DNA from: RGIG6353 sp964650465
GTDB lineage: Bacteria; Bacillota; Clostridia; Oscillospirales; SIG627
Length of the DNA: 64,000 bases
Reading direction: 5' to 3'
Assembly (NCBI GenBank): GCA_964650465.1
Contig: CAZYTA010000005.1
Location: 11,503-75,502 of the forward strand
The notes below the pieces were generated by a model. That model searched no databases. It worked only from the letters and a program-made list of their open reading frames with translations, and had not been told where the DNA came from. Each line of letters starts with the position of its first letter. Positions within the stretch are counted from its first letter, which is position 1. The position numbers and the translations under genes were made by a program. Shown piece by piece: positions 33,796 through 43,724 of the stretch.

Positions 33796-36021
33796 TCAAA
33801 CCGTAATTTTCAGTTTTTCATTAATATAATATCTCTTGCACCAAGCGATATTCAACAGCTTTTCTGTCAAATCCTGTCTGGTGAAGCAATAGTGATTTGC
33901 AGCTTCAAAGCCCAGTCTGGATTCTCGGCTTTGCAGCTTTACAGTCTCTACGACATTCTTTTCTTCGTTGTCAAGTACTTCAAGAAGATAATCGAAATCC
34001 TCTGCAGTAAAGCCTCTTTCAAAGCATTCGTTGCGGCGGCGGTTGAACTTTATAAGGTTGAGATTTGTCATAAAGTGGACATATGAGCCGAGCATCATAT
34101 CATAAAGCTCTCTGAAGGCATCGTTTTTCTCTCCCTTATAGCCTTCCATTATGTCTAATGCTTCTCGCCAGCCGTCTGTAACTATTCGGAATTGCTGTTC
34201 AAATATGTCAACGGGATAATTTGCTCTCCAGTTATCTACGGCATCGTATGGGAAACAGGTCATGGTTGCGTTAAGTCCTGTCTTTTCAACGAAGAATGGA
34301 CTCTTGGGGCCTGATGTCTGGGGTGCTGTATAAAGCACTGAAATGTGGAAGGGGAACTGGTTGAACGCCCTTGAGAATATCTCCTGAGCCTTGTATACAA
34401 CGTCCGACATCCCGCCGGGGTACATTCTTTCAACGAAGTCTCTCACCTCGTTGCCGTCAAGCTCCTTCTTGAGAAGTATCTCGCTGGCAACTGCAATATT
34501 GGGTGAAGGTGAACCGCCCAGTGTCCACGATAGCATAACATGCTGTACTTTTTCTTTGTTAAGATTGGAGGCATGCTCAGCCACAAGTGCATATGCGGGT
34601 ACGTAGGGCACGCCGGGAAGCTCCCAGGAGCAGTTGAACTGAACCTTTGCAGAGCATTGTATTCCGTTCTCCCTTGCCGCCGCCCATTGCTCCTTTGCAA
34701 TATGGCTGGGACCGGGATTTGACATTGAGTAGTCGTGTATCTCGTTCTTGATACCGCCCTTTTCAAGAGGCATTCTCGTCTCGGAAACACATTGGAAAAC
34801 GATATTCTTATCAAGACGCTTGATTATTTCGGCAATATATTTGTCGGGCCATGACCAGGACCATACAACGCCTCTGGCGTTGGGGTTGGCTCTCCTTGCG
34901 CCGCGCGACATTATATTATTGACCTCTGCAAGAACCTCGTAGCTCATACGGTTCTTACATCTGGGACAGTTACAGTTGTCCTCTTTTGAGTGAGAGTAGC
35001 AGTTGGTCTGGTTTTCACTTGCAGTAATGGTGATGAAGCCTGCAAGTCCCTCGGCTCTCTTGAACAGCTCGTACATTGCTTCGTCAAGATACTTCTGCAC
35101 CTCGGGGGTAGAGGTACATACCGAGTACATATCCTTTTGGTTGGGTCTCTGATGTCCCTTTATCTGAGGGAACTTCTCAAATACTCTGCTCGGCATCATT
35201 CTGGGCTCATTTATGTAAAGATATATACCGATGCCGTATTTTTTGGCTTTCTTTACTATCTTTGCAAGGTTGGCAATTCTCTTTTCCCAGCCCTCCGAAA
35301 GCTCGGGAGCAAACGGGTAGGGAACAAGCTGATAGAGTACGCCCTGCATCCAGATACCGTTGATGCCGTACTGTGCATACTCCTCCAGAAGCTTATCGGG
35401 GAAGGGATCGCAATCGTCCTCCATAAGAGGATCTCCGAAAAGTGCAAAGTAGGAATATATTATTCTCAGGTCGCCGTTGATGTCGCTGACGTACTTGGGC
35501 TCACCTTCAACGGGAGTGTAGTAATTCTTTACAAAGCGGAAGGCATCGTCGGGATACTCGCTGACAAGCTGATGATATTTGGAGTAGTTCTCCTTTATGA
35601 AGGCTACCTCCTTCTTCTCCTCGTCTGTAAGCTCGCGCCATACCGTCTTTGACATCTTGGGGAAAAAGCTTCCCATTTTTATGTAAAGGAAATCGTCTTC
35701 CTTTAATGTTGTATCAAGCTCTTCGTCGGTAACACCCAGCAAATCACGAAGCTGGTCGAACGGAAGCAGATGCCACATGTTTCTGATAAGCGTAATGTAG
35801 CCTCTCTTTTTCCACAGCGCCTCATCAGCCTTTATATTCGGGTCAAGTCCCATATCGGCGGCTGATTTTCTGATGTTTTCGGGCGTTGTCTCCAGCACCT
35901 TTGCAAGTGTTTCGGGGGTGACCTGTCCCCATGTACGCCAGATGACACCCAAAAATCGTGTAGGGAAATGGGGTAACTTCAATACGTCAATTTCTGTGCA
36001 GGATATAAGTGATGAAGGCAT
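33796..36021 (-). CDS. Large putative glycoside-hydrolase-like protein
   Basis: A 741-residue protein of a family I associate with uncharacterised GH20/GH67-like TIM barrels. An N-terminal region of about 130 residues (RNMWHLLPFDQLRDLLGVT, EDDFLYIKMGSFFP) precedes a barrel-like core with YGINGIWMQG, IYLYINEPRM, a zinc-knuckle-like CNCPRCKN, and WSWSWPDKYI. Glu residues in LYINEPRM or ITASENQTN are candidate catalytic acids, but this is inference. It has no signal peptide. It lies between prmC and recA in the same direction, an odd place for a carbohydrate enzyme, suggesting insertion into a housekeeping run. Confidence 0.6.
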   Translation of the reverse strand: MPSSLISCTEIDVLKLPHFPTRFLGVIWRTWGQVTPETLAKVLETTPENIRKSAADMGLDPNIKADEALWKKRGYITLIRNMWHLLPFDQLRDLLGVTDEELDTTLKEDDFLYIKMGSFFPKMSKTVWRELTDEEKKEVAFIKENYSKYHQLVSEYPDDAFRFVKNYYTPVEGEPKYVSDINGDLRIIYSYFALFGDPLMEDDCDPFPDKLLEEYAQYGINGIWMQGVLYQLVPYPFAPELSEGWEKRIANLAKIVKKAKKYGIGIYLYINEPRMMPSRVFEKFPQIKGHQRPNQKDMYSVCTSTPEVQKYLDEAMYELFKRAEGLAGFITITASENQTNCYSHSKEDNCNCPRCKNRMSYEVLAEVNNIMSRGARRANPNARGVVWSWSWPDKYIAEIIKRLDKNIVFQCVSETRMPLEKGGIKNEIHDYSMSNPGPSHIAKEQWAAARENGIQCSAKVQFNCSWELPGVPYVPAYALVAEHASNLNKEKVQHVMLSWTLGGSPSPNIAVASEILLKKELDGNEVRDFVERMYPGGMSDVVYKAQEIFSRAFNQFPFHISVLYTAPQTSGPKSPFFVEKTGLNATMTCFPYDAVDNWRANYPVDIFEQQFRIVTDGWREALDIMEGYKGEKNDAFRELYDMMLGSYVHFMTNLNLIKFNRRRNECFERGFTAEDFDYLLEVLDNEEKNVVETVKLQSRESRLGFEAANHYCFTRQDLTEKLLNIAWCKRYYINEKLKITV

Positions 36022-36077
36022 GGTAAAGCTCCTTTCGCTTCTTGGTTTATTATATTATAAATCATGAACTGTCCTAT

Positions 36078-36860
36078 TTAAAGGACAGTAAAACATCTGT
36101 CGTTCCCGCAAAGGTCTTTGGTTATTTGTCCTCTGCCAAACATATCAAGCAGGTCAGCGCCCTGCGAGCATCCTATTTCAAATATGAGTATTTTATCACG
36201 GAAATCAGGTGAATTTGCAGCAAATCTGTAGAAATCAAGTCCGTCAGTTCCGCCGTACAGTGCCAAAGACGGCTCCCGTTGTACATTGAGAGGAAGTCTT
36301 TTCATCTCTTCTGAAGTTATATATGGGGGATTCATAATTACCGCCGAGCAATCGGGAAGTCTGTCTGAAAACAAATCAAAGCGACGAAATTCACATCTGT
36401 CACCTACACCCAATGCCGCAATGTTCCTTTTTGCCACTCTTTCTGATATGGGTGAAATATCAAGCAGCGTTGCCGTAAGGTCGGGACGTGAGCGGAGTGT
36501 GGATATTCCAAGACAGCCGCTACCCGTACAAATATCAACAAAATGGGCACCCTCGGGAATGAGTTCAATAGCCTTTTCTGCAATTATTTCACTGTCACAA
36601 CGGGGAATGAGCACTCCGCTTTCCACGTAATATTCCTCTTTAAAAAAGGCAACTTTTCCTAAAATATAGCCAAGCGGTTCACCGAAAACGGCTCTTTCAA
36701 AGTCCTCTGCAAGCTGAGGACAGTGTATTTCTTTCCCCAATATAAGAGCATCTGCGGGATATCCGTGCTTTTCGAGCAACAGGCCCACTGTTTCTCTGAA
36801 GGAAAGATTTTCAACGGCAAAGTCCGAAGACTGCCACAAACGTTTTAATTCTCTGAGCAT
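36078..36860 (-). CDS. prmC: Peptide chain release factor N5-glutamine methyltransferase
   Basis: A 260-residue PrmC/HemK with the N-terminal helical domain, the SAM-binding DICTGSGCLGIS (109-120) and the catalytic NPPY (177-180). It methylates the GGQ glutamine of RF1/RF2. Its ATG overlaps the end of the DUF1385 gene by 16 bp. The usual downstream neighbour prfA is missing; a glycosidase-like gene occupies that place. Confidence 0.96.
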   Translation of the reverse strand: MLRELKRLWQSSDFAVENLSFRETVGLLLEKHGYPADALILGKEIHCPQLAEDFERAVFGEPLGYILGKVAFFKEEYYVESGVLIPRCDSEIIAEKAIELIPEGAHFVDICTGSGCLGISTLRSRPDLTATLLDISPISERVAKRNIAALGVGDRCEFRRFDLFSDRLPDCSAVIMNPPYITSEEMKRLPLNVQREPSLALYGGTDGLDFYRFAANSPDFRDKILIFEIGCSQGADLLDMFGRGQITKDLCGNDRCFTVL

Positions 36861-37849
36861 ACAGGCTCTTCGGGCTTGCCTTCGATTCCGTCATAAACGG
36901 TTTCGGGCGGATATTCTTCGGGAAGTGACGCCTTTAGTGCCACTATTGCTACTTCTATTTCCTTTTCATCGGGTTCTCTTGTTGTTATTCTCTGGAACCA
37001 AAGTCCGGGGGCGGTAAGAATACGCAGGACAATATTGTCGTGCGTGCCTGAGAAGATTGTTATTTCATATCCAATGCCCACAACAAGGGGGAGTATAAGG
37101 AGCTTTGTCAAAAACCTGAGGAAAAGATTATCCCAAAGAGAAGCAGGAAGTGCGGCAGATACGATAATGCCCAAAAGGAGCATAACAAACATCATACTGG
37201 TACCGCATCGGGGATGGAAGCGTGACTGTTTTTTTATGTTTTCCACTGTGAGGGGAAGGCCTGCTTCGTGGCAGAAAATTGATTTGTGCTCTGCACCGTG
37301 GTATTCGTACGTGCGTCGGATATCGGGCATGAAAGCAACAGCCCAAATATAAAGCACAAAAATTGCCATTTTTACAATGCCTTCCACAATTGCTTTGACA
37401 ATTGCAGGCATTTCAAATACAAGGGAAATGAGCTTGGAAACAGCCATCGGCAGATAAAAGAAGAGTCCAAGCGCCAGCAATACGCCAAGCACGCCTCCGA
37501 TAATGGCAGCCACAGCCATAAGACTTTTACCGAATTTCTTTTCAAGCCACAACTCAAATTTTGTAGGCTCTTCTTCGATGCCCTGCATTTCAGCCGACAG
37601 TGTAAGTATTGACATGGAAAGAGCCATTGACTCCACAAAGCTGACTGCGCCGCGGATAATCGGTATCTTGAAGAATGGAATTTTTTCTTTTATAGAGCTT
37701 ACCTCTCTCTTGTCGAGAGCGATAGTGCCGTCGGGACATCTGACTGCGGTAGCACATTTGTTTTTGTGCTTCATCATAATGCCTTCCAGCACAGCCTGAC
37801 CGCCCACACGGTTTTTGGCTGTGGGGCAGGAACGTTTTTCTTTTGACAT
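36845..37849 (-). CDS. DUF1385 membrane protein
   Basis: A 334-residue DUF1385 (COG3872) protein with the N-terminal motif GGQAVLEGIMMKHKN, several hydrophobic helices between about 105 and 265, and the signature YEYHGAEHKSIFCHEAG (about 187-203) with conserved His/Glu residues suggesting metal binding. The family is a frequent partner of prmC-prfA in Clostridia. Function is unknown. Confidence 0.92.
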   Translation of the reverse strand: MSKEKRSCPTAKNRVGGQAVLEGIMMKHKNKCATAVRCPDGTIALDKREVSSIKEKIPFFKIPIIRGAVSFVESMALSMSILTLSAEMQGIEEEPTKFELWLEKKFGKSLMAVAAIIGGVLGVLLALGLFFYLPMAVSKLISLVFEMPAIVKAIVEGIVKMAIFVLYIWAVAFMPDIRRTYEYHGAEHKSIFCHEAGLPLTVENIKKQSRFHPRCGTSMMFVMLLLGIIVSAALPASLWDNLFLRFLTKLLILPLVVGIGYEITIFSGTHDNIVLRILTAPGLWFQRITTREPDEKEIEVAIVALKASLPEEYPPETVYDGIEGKPEEPVCSEN

Positions 37850-37883
37850 AATTTCTCCTTACAGCAAACGGGTGAAAAGCTGT

Positions 37884-38420
37884 TTATTTGAATTTAAATT
37901 CTGTTATGATACTGTTTACTTCGTCTGTGTGTGAATCAAATCCCTCTGAGGTTGATGTATATGTGAGCATGTAGATGTATCCGTAACGGTATGCAATTAC
38001 CTGACGGAACTTATATACCTCGCCTGCAACAGTTGCTGTGAATACATATTGCTTTGCAGGTACTCCGCCAAGTGAAATTTCTTCGCCGTCGGATATCATT
38101 TCCAGGTCGGGGAAGGTTTCTCTCATATTGTCAAAGTAGGTAGTATCTCCCATGGTAAGATAACCTTCTACACTTGCCACATCTGACGAAGCGGCAAAGG
38201 TGGTTACAGATACATTTGAGCGGTCTTTGTCGGATACATAGGTACTTACCATACCGTCATTGCGGTCGGCTTGCCATTCCTCGGGGTAATAAAACAAATA
38301 GTCTACAGCTTCATTGTCAAGAAGAGCCATTCCTTCGGGAAGACCTGTGTCCTCCTCAGAGCATGATGAAGCGGTTATCAAAAGCAGCATGGCTGATATT
38401 ATCAACAGAAATTTTTTCAT
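37884..38420 (-). CDS. PsbP/DcrB-like lipoprotein
   Basis: A 178-residue protein starting at the ATG at 38420 after GGAGGAAAGT. A lipoprotein signal peptide (MKKFLLIISAMLLLITASSC, cysteine 20) leads into a PsbP-like fold: YLFYYPEEWQADR, DVASVEGYL, GGVPAKQYVFT, and YMLTYTSTSEGF. It is likely exposed on the outer membrane face. Role unknown. It is first in a long minus-strand run, 34 bp before the DUF1385 gene. Confidence 0.8.
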   Translation of the reverse strand: MKKFLLIISAMLLLITASSCSEEDTGLPEGMALLDNEAVDYLFYYPEEWQADRNDGMVSTYVSDKDRSNVSVTTFAASSDVASVEGYLTMGDTTYFDNMRETFPDLEMISDGEEISLGGVPAKQYVFTATVAGEVYKFRQVIAYRYGYIYMLTYTSTSEGFDSHTDEVNSIITEFKFK

Positions 38421-38581
38421 ACTTTCCTCCATTATAATTTCTCATTCTAAATTATATCACAAAAACCTGAAAAGTAAATAGATATTTTGTTAAAGAGAAT
38501 AAATTTTATTAACAAAAAAGCAATTGTCTTTTTTACTTATATGTGATATTATATAATAGAATAAACTTCTGGAGTGATATT

Positions 38582-39652
38582 ATGACTAAGACAAGACTTT
38601 GTATAATTTTTGGAGGAGCATCCAGCGAGCATGAGGTTTCTTGCATGTCCGCCGCTTCCGTAATAGAAAATCTTAACTCAGAAAAATATGAATTATTCTG
38701 TCTGGGTATTCTTAAAGACGGCAGACAATTTCTATATAACGGCGATGTGAAAAAAATTGCCGATGCAAGCTTTGCAGAGGATACAGAAAATCTTGTTCCG
38801 GCGGTTGTCAGCCCCTGCCCTGCACATCACGGACTTATGATACTCAACAAAAAGGAAGGAACCTTCCGAATACAGGTGTTGGATTGCTTTTTTCCTGTTG
38901 TTCACGGTGAAAACTGCGAGGACGGAAATCTTCAGGGGCTTCTCAAGCTGTCGGGGGTTCCGTTTGTCGGTTCGGACAACCGAGGCTCTGCGGTATGTAT
39001 GGACAAGGCTATAACCAAGACGGTTTTGCAGACTGTGGGTATTCCCATGGCAAATTGGAGATTGTTCAGGACCGATTATACTGACGTCGACATACTGTGG
39101 TGCGAAGAAAATCTTGAATATCCTATGTTTGTAAAGCCTGCGGGAACAGGCTCATCTGTGGGTGTTTCGAAGGTAAGAAACCGTGACGAACTGAAAGAAG
39201 CGCTTGCTCTGGCTTTGAAATATGACCCTAAAGTTCTTGTAGAGGAGTACATAGAGGGAGCGGAAATAGAGACTGCAGTGCTTGATGTTGTCCGTGACGG
39301 AAAGCGTGTCACGGTAGCTTCCGAGCCGGGAGAAATAGACCCGGGCAGTGATTTTTATGACTATGACACCAAATATGTCAATGATACCACAAGCTATTAT
39401 TTGCCTGCAAGACTTCCAAAGGAGACGCTTAAGGAAGTAAGCGACCTGGCAATAAAAATATTTCTTGCCCTTGATTGCAGAGGCTTATCAAGAGTTGATT
39501 TCTTTGCAGGAAAGAAAGGTATTATTTTCAATGAGATAAATACATTGCCGGGATTTACAAAAATAAGCATGTACCCTAAGCTTATGACGGCTTACGGAAT
39601 ACCGTACAGTCAGCTTATCGATATGCTGATAGAATATGCAAAGGAGAATTAA
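38582..39652 (+). CDS. ddl: D-alanine-D-alanine ligase
   Basis: A 356-residue ATP-grasp ligase making D-Ala-D-Ala for peptidoglycan. It shows FGGASSEHEVSC (N-terminal substrate loop), FVKPAGTGSSVGVSKV (ATP-binding P-loop), EEYIEGAEIE, and the metal-binding FNEINTLPGFT. The ATG at 38582 follows GGAGTGATATT; an upstream in-frame extension to 38543 is rejected. It is directly followed by the S41 peptidase with no gap. Confidence 0.96.
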   Translation: MTKTRLCIIFGGASSEHEVSCMSAASVIENLNSEKYELFCLGILKDGRQFLYNGDVKKIADASFAEDTENLVPAVVSPCPAHHGLMILNKKEGTFRIQVLDCFFPVVHGENCEDGNLQGLLKLSGVPFVGSDNRGSAVCMDKAITKTVLQTVGIPMANWRLFRTDYTDVDILWCEENLEYPMFVKPAGTGSSVGVSKVRNRDELKEALALALKYDPKVLVEEYIEGAEIETAVLDVVRDGKRVTVASEPGEIDPGSDFYDYDTKYVNDTTSYYLPARLPKETLKEVSDLAIKIFLALDCRGLSRVDFFAGKKGIIFNEINTLPGFTKISMYPKLMTAYGIPYSQLIDMLIEYAKEN

Positions 39653-41266
39653 ATGAAAAGGATATTAATATTTATATCTTTACTGCTCTTGCTTGCGGCT
39701 ATTAATGTTGCGGCTGAGGATTCGGTTATTGTTACAGCACCCGACACGGAGCTTACCGAAAGCGAAAATACAGAATGGAAAGCGCTTATTGAGAGCCTTC
39801 ATAAAGGAATCATACCCATCACTCCCGATATGACCTATGACGAGTTCAAGGATTATATGAATGTGGTTGATGAAAGCGAGGGCAAGCTCAAAACCGCTAA
39901 ATTCGAAACATTTTTATATGTGATAGAATATTATTATTACGGCAAGGTTACTGTCACAGAGGTTTTTGAGCGCTTTGCTTCTTCTGTTGACAGTGTAGAT
40001 ATCAACAATATGGACGAAGCCTACAATGCACTTTTTGCCACACTTGATAAGTTCAGCTATTATCTCAATGCCGAGCAGGCGGAAAGCTTTTTTTCTCCTA
40101 CCTCCAGCAAAGGTATCGGTATCAAGATGCTCTGGAAAGATACTGACGGCACAAGACCTTCCGGAATATATGTGGATGAAGTAGCAAAGGGCTCTCCTGC
40201 AGAAGCGGCGGGTATTGCCGTAGGAGATATGATAGTCGAGTTCAACTCCAACGATGTAAGAGGATTGGGTTTTGATGCTTTGGGAGTATATAATTCATTG
40301 GTTGACCCCGATGCAGAAACACTTACAATCACACTTGACAGAAACGGAGAGGAAAAAGAATATACAATACTCCGTCAGGAAAACATTTTTTCGGAGTATA
40401 CAGTTACCTTGTATCCCGAAAAAGAGCTTATTTTTCTCGATATAAACAGTTTTATGAACGATATTACGGTTTCCGAGCTGTGGGCTGAGCTGGATTTGGC
40501 ATGGGAACAGGGCTACAGACATATAATTATTGACCTTCAGGGCAATACAGGCGGAGACGTATATGTGGCTTCGGGAATACTTTCCAAGTTTACTCCCAAA
40601 AAAGAACTTCTTTTCAGCATGGGCAGAGACGGAATCACAAATTCTGTTCCGTTTTATTCACAGGGCAACGGTTACAGCTTTGAAAGTATAAGAATCCTTG
40701 TAGACGGAGTTACAGCTTCATCAGCTGAAATTTTTGCCGATACGCTGAGAAATATTGCCGGCGCCAAAATAATAGGAACTCGCACCTACGGTAAAGGTGT
40801 GGCGCAGTCGGTACTTACATTTGAAGACGGTGCGGCGTGCGGTGTTACAACATATGTTGCTTACGACAGGAACGGAAATACCTACAACGAGGTAGGACTT
40901 GTACCCAATTCCGTTGTAATAAACACTGTAGAAATGAACCGTTTGCCGAACAAAACACCGAGTTTCACAGCTCTCAATTATAACAAGGCGCAGAACGGAG
41001 CGGAGAACAGCCAGGTGCTCGGTTTGGAAATTCGTCTTGAAGCAATAGGCTTTCTTTCTCCCGATGAGGTTGACGGAGTATGGAAGGATGCTACTACACG
41101 CGCGGTATCGGTGTTCCAAATATCTTGCGGATATGAGGCAACAGGTGTACTTGATGACCCTACTTATTTTGCCATAATGGACAGTGTGGCAGCATATGAA
41201 GCTACATATTACTACACATATACAGCTTTTGATTACGCATACAGATTCGTTCCTTATGTAAAGTAA
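39653..41266 (+). CDS. S41 family C-terminal processing peptidase with PDZ and peptidoglycan-binding domains
   Basis: A 537-residue secreted CtpA-like peptidase. A signal peptide (MKRILIFISLLLLLAAINVAAE) is followed by an N-terminal helical region, a PDZ domain (GIYVDEVAKGSPAEAAGIAVGDMIV, about 165-190), the S41 core with nucleophile Ser in TASSAEIFADTLRN and Lys in RTYGKGVAQS, and a C-terminal peptidoglycan-binding-1 domain (LGLEIRLEAIGF...VSVFQISCGYEATGVLD). It starts one base after the ddl stop, implying coordinated wall functions. Confidence 0.93.
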   Translation: MKRILIFISLLLLLAAINVAAEDSVIVTAPDTELTESENTEWKALIESLHKGIIPITPDMTYDEFKDYMNVVDESEGKLKTAKFETFLYVIEYYYYGKVTVTEVFERFASSVDSVDINNMDEAYNALFATLDKFSYYLNAEQAESFFSPTSSKGIGIKMLWKDTDGTRPSGIYVDEVAKGSPAEAAGIAVGDMIVEFNSNDVRGLGFDALGVYNSLVDPDAETLTITLDRNGEEKEYTILRQENIFSEYTVTLYPEKELIFLDINSFMNDITVSELWAELDLAWEQGYRHIIIDLQGNTGGDVYVASGILSKFTPKKELLFSMGRDGITNSVPFYSQGNGYSFESIRILVDGVTASSAEIFADTLRNIAGAKIIGTRTYGKGVAQSVLTFEDGAACGVTTYVAYDRNGNTYNEVGLVPNSVVINTVEMNRLPNKTPSFTALNYNKAQNGAENSQVLGLEIRLEAIGFLSPDEVDGVWKDATTRAVSVFQISCGYEATGVLDDPTYFAIMDSVAAYEATYYYTYTAFDYAYRFVPYVK

Positions 41267-41292
41267 AAGCTTTAGAGCTTTCCTGAAAAACA

Positions 41293-41382
41293 AAAGGGGC
41301 TTCGCATTAAGAATTCGGCAGAACCAAGTGAAATTGTCATTCAAAGCATAACTTGCTGAATTCTTAATACGGAGTCCCTTTA
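41293..41382. repeat. Long imperfect inverted repeat between S41 peptidase and lysA
   Basis: Arms of about 28 nt (41293-41320 and 41354-41381) pair with only four differences from exact complementarity, three of which are G-U compatible in RNA. The loop is 33 nt. It lies between convergent genes, so it could serve as a bidirectional terminator, but it is larger than usual and may be a MITE-like remnant or a structured RNA. Confidence 0.65.
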
Positions 41383-41411
41383 TACAAATACTCAAAAATT
41401 TATTTTGTTGC

Positions 41412-42707
41412 TTAAATATCAAGACTTGTAAGGTCTTCAAATGTTTGACGTTTTACCGAAACATAGCTTTTTCCGTTGTCAACCGTGACAAGGGCAGGTC
41501 TGGTAAGGCGGTTATAGTTTGAGGACATTGAAAAGTTATATGCCCCTGTGGTAAGCACTGCAAGAATATCGTTTCTCACAGGACGGCACAGATTTACATT
41601 TTCCTGTATAAGATCGCCGCTTTCACAGCATCTGCCTCCCACTGTAGCGACAAAATCTGCAGGCTTGTCTGCATGACTTGCATTTACAATTGTGTAAGGC
41701 GATTGATAAAGAGCGTACCTTGGGTTGTCTGCCATTCCTCCGTCAACCGAAACATAATTCTTGTAGCCCTCAATACACTTGACTGTACCGACGGTATATA
41801 GAGTCATGCCGTTGTCGGCGACAATGCTTCTCCCCGGTTCAAGGTAGAACACTGGGCGGTTAAGAGACAGCCGTTCAATGAGAGTATCTATGTGAGTTCC
41901 CAACGCTTTGATGTTATCTGTGTAACTGATTTTTTCGTCGCTGTCAAGGTACGGTACCGCCATTCCTCCGCCGAGATTTATTTCTTTAGCCTCAAAGCCT
42001 GTTTTTTCCTTTATGTCAGCCATAAACGTGAGCATCTTTTCGGCTGCTTCACAGAACGGCTCAAACTCAAATATCTGAGAACCGATATGACAGTGATATC
42101 CCATCATTGTCACATTTTTCTTTTCAAGGGTTTTTATTACCAGCTTTTCGGCATCTCCGGTTTCTATGGCAACACCGAATTTTGAATCTACCGTGCCTGT
42201 GTTGATGGATTTGTGGGTATGCGGGTCTATGCCCGGGGTAAGTCTGATGAGTATTCGTGGTGTCTTTCCCATTTCTTTTGCTATTCTGTCAAGGGCATCA
42301 ATTTCGTCTGCGGAGTCACACACAAATCTGCCTACTCCCAACTCCAGAGCCATTTTGATATCTGCATCGGTTTTGTTGTTTCCGTGGAACATAGCTCGTG
42401 ACAAATCAAAGCCTGCCTTTTTGGCAGTATAAAATTCACCGGGTGATACAACATCTATCCACATTACGATGCCCTCAAGAGTGCGGTAAAGGTCTGTGTA
42501 ACAAAGCGCCTTTCCGGCATAGCAGGGATGAGAGCCTTCTCCAAGATATTTTTCAACGGCGCTCATATATTCTTTCGCACGGTCAATAATTCCGTTTTTG
42601 TCAATGAGGTAAAGAGGCGTGCCGTATTCCTTTGCCAGCTCTACTGTATCTGCTCCTGCAAAGGTCAGATGACCTCTTTCGTTTACGTCTATATTTTTTG
42701 CTATCAT
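41412..42707 (-). CDS. lysA: Diaminopimelate decarboxylase
   Basis: A 431-residue PLP enzyme of the alanine-racemase fold that converts meso-diaminopimelate to lysine. The PLP lysine is in CYAGKALC (about 41-48), with GYHCHIGSQI, the phosphate-binding LGGGMAVPY, LEPGRSIVADNG and the C-terminal CCESGD active-site cysteine motif. It follows ddh by 16 bp in a lysine/wall operon. Confidence 0.97.
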   Translation of the reverse strand: MIAKNIDVNERGHLTFAGADTVELAKEYGTPLYLIDKNGIIDRAKEYMSAVEKYLGEGSHPCYAGKALCYTDLYRTLEGIVMWIDVVSPGEFYTAKKAGFDLSRAMFHGNNKTDADIKMALELGVGRFVCDSADEIDALDRIAKEMGKTPRILIRLTPGIDPHTHKSINTGTVDSKFGVAIETGDAEKLVIKTLEKKNVTMMGYHCHIGSQIFEFEPFCEAAEKMLTFMADIKEKTGFEAKEINLGGGMAVPYLDSDEKISYTDNIKALGTHIDTLIERLSLNRPVFYLEPGRSIVADNGMTLYTVGTVKCIEGYKNYVSVDGGMADNPRYALYQSPYTIVNASHADKPADFVATVGGRCCESGDLIQENVNLCRPVRNDILAVLTTGAYNFSMSSNYNRLTRPALVTVDNGKSYVSVKRQTFEDLTSLDI

Positions 42708-42723
42708 TTATTTATCCTTTCGA

Positions 42724-43704
42724 TTACAGCATATGTGCCAGCATTTCTTCGCCGGGCATTCCCGAAAGCTCTGCCGGAGTTACATCGAAAACTGTTTTAC
42801 AGCCTGTTTCTCCTCTGTCCTTCATTCTGAGCATTGCGGCTGTATATGCTACAATTACACTGGCTGTAAATTCCGGGTTGGAATCCAGCTTCAACGAGTA
42901 CTCTATGGTGTGACTGTTTTCCAACTCAAGCCCTGTTTTGCCTGTTCTTATGACTCTTCCGCCGTGAGGAAGTCCCTTGTGGTTGCGGTCAAGCTCCTCT
43001 TGAGTGATAAAGGTTACAGTTGTATCGTAATCGGCAAAATAGTTGGGCATTGTTTTTATTTCATTTTCGATTCGTGTCAGGTCTGCTCCCTCTTCTGCCA
43101 CCACCCAGCATTCGCGAAGATGTTTTTCTCTCGTGGTAAACACAGGCATTTCGCCGCTTTTTGCACGCTGAACGGCACTTTCAACAGGTACTGTGTACTG
43201 TCTTGCATCGATTACTCCGTCAATGCGCCTGATGGCATCGGAGTGACCCTGACTGACACCTCTTCCCCAGAAGGTATAATCCTGTCCTTCGGGAAGTATA
43301 GAGAGGGCATAAAGCCTGTTTACGGAAAACATTCCGGGGTCCCAGCCTACCGATATCATGGCTATGTTTCCGCCTTCTTTTGCCGCTTTATCTACATTTT
43401 TGAAATGCTCGGGGATTTTTGCGTGAGTATCAAAGGAGTCGATAACATTGAAGTCTTTAGCAAGAGAAGGAGTCATTTCGGGAAGGTCTGTTGCAGAGCC
43501 TCCGCAGATAATGAGGGCATCAGCCGTACCTTTGAGAGAAGCAATATCAGACATTGCTACAGCTTTTACTCCTGTCAAGGTTTTAAGGGTTTCGGGAGCA
43601 CGTCTTGTAACCACAGCAATAAGCTCCATATCCTTTCTGTGTTTCAATGCCGCTTCAACGCCTTTTCCGAGGTTGCCGTAGCCTACAATCGCTATTTTCT
43701 TCAT
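42724..43704 (-). CDS. ddh: meso-Diaminopimelate dehydrogenase
   Basis: A 326-residue NADPH-dependent DAP dehydrogenase making meso-DAP from tetrahydrodipicolinate in one step. It has the Rossmann motif GYGNLGKG (8-15), CGGSATDLPEM, IDSFDTHAKIP, SVGWDPGMFSVNR and WGRGVSQGHSDAIRRI. Its presence indicates the dehydrogenase variant of lysine biosynthesis. It is cotranscribed with lysA. Confidence 0.96.
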   Translation of the reverse strand: MKKIAIVGYGNLGKGVEAALKHRKDMELIAVVTRRAPETLKTLTGVKAVAMSDIASLKGTADALIICGGSATDLPEMTPSLAKDFNVIDSFDTHAKIPEHFKNVDKAAKEGGNIAMISVGWDPGMFSVNRLYALSILPEGQDYTFWGRGVSQGHSDAIRRIDGVIDARQYTVPVESAVQRAKSGEMPVFTTREKHLRECWVVAEEGADLTRIENEIKTMPNYFADYDTTVTFITQEELDRNHKGLPHGGRVIRTGKTGLELENSHTIEYSLKLDSNPEFTASVIVAYTAAMLRMKDRGETGCKTVFDVTPAELSGMPGEEMLAHML

Positions 43705-43724
43705 ATGTATTCTCCTTTACAAAA

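Noticed and set aside
36862..38420. Possible missing prfA or rpmE next to prmC
   Set aside because: Neither gene is present here; the neighbours are a DUF1385 protein and a lipoprotein, so no pseudogene call is supported.
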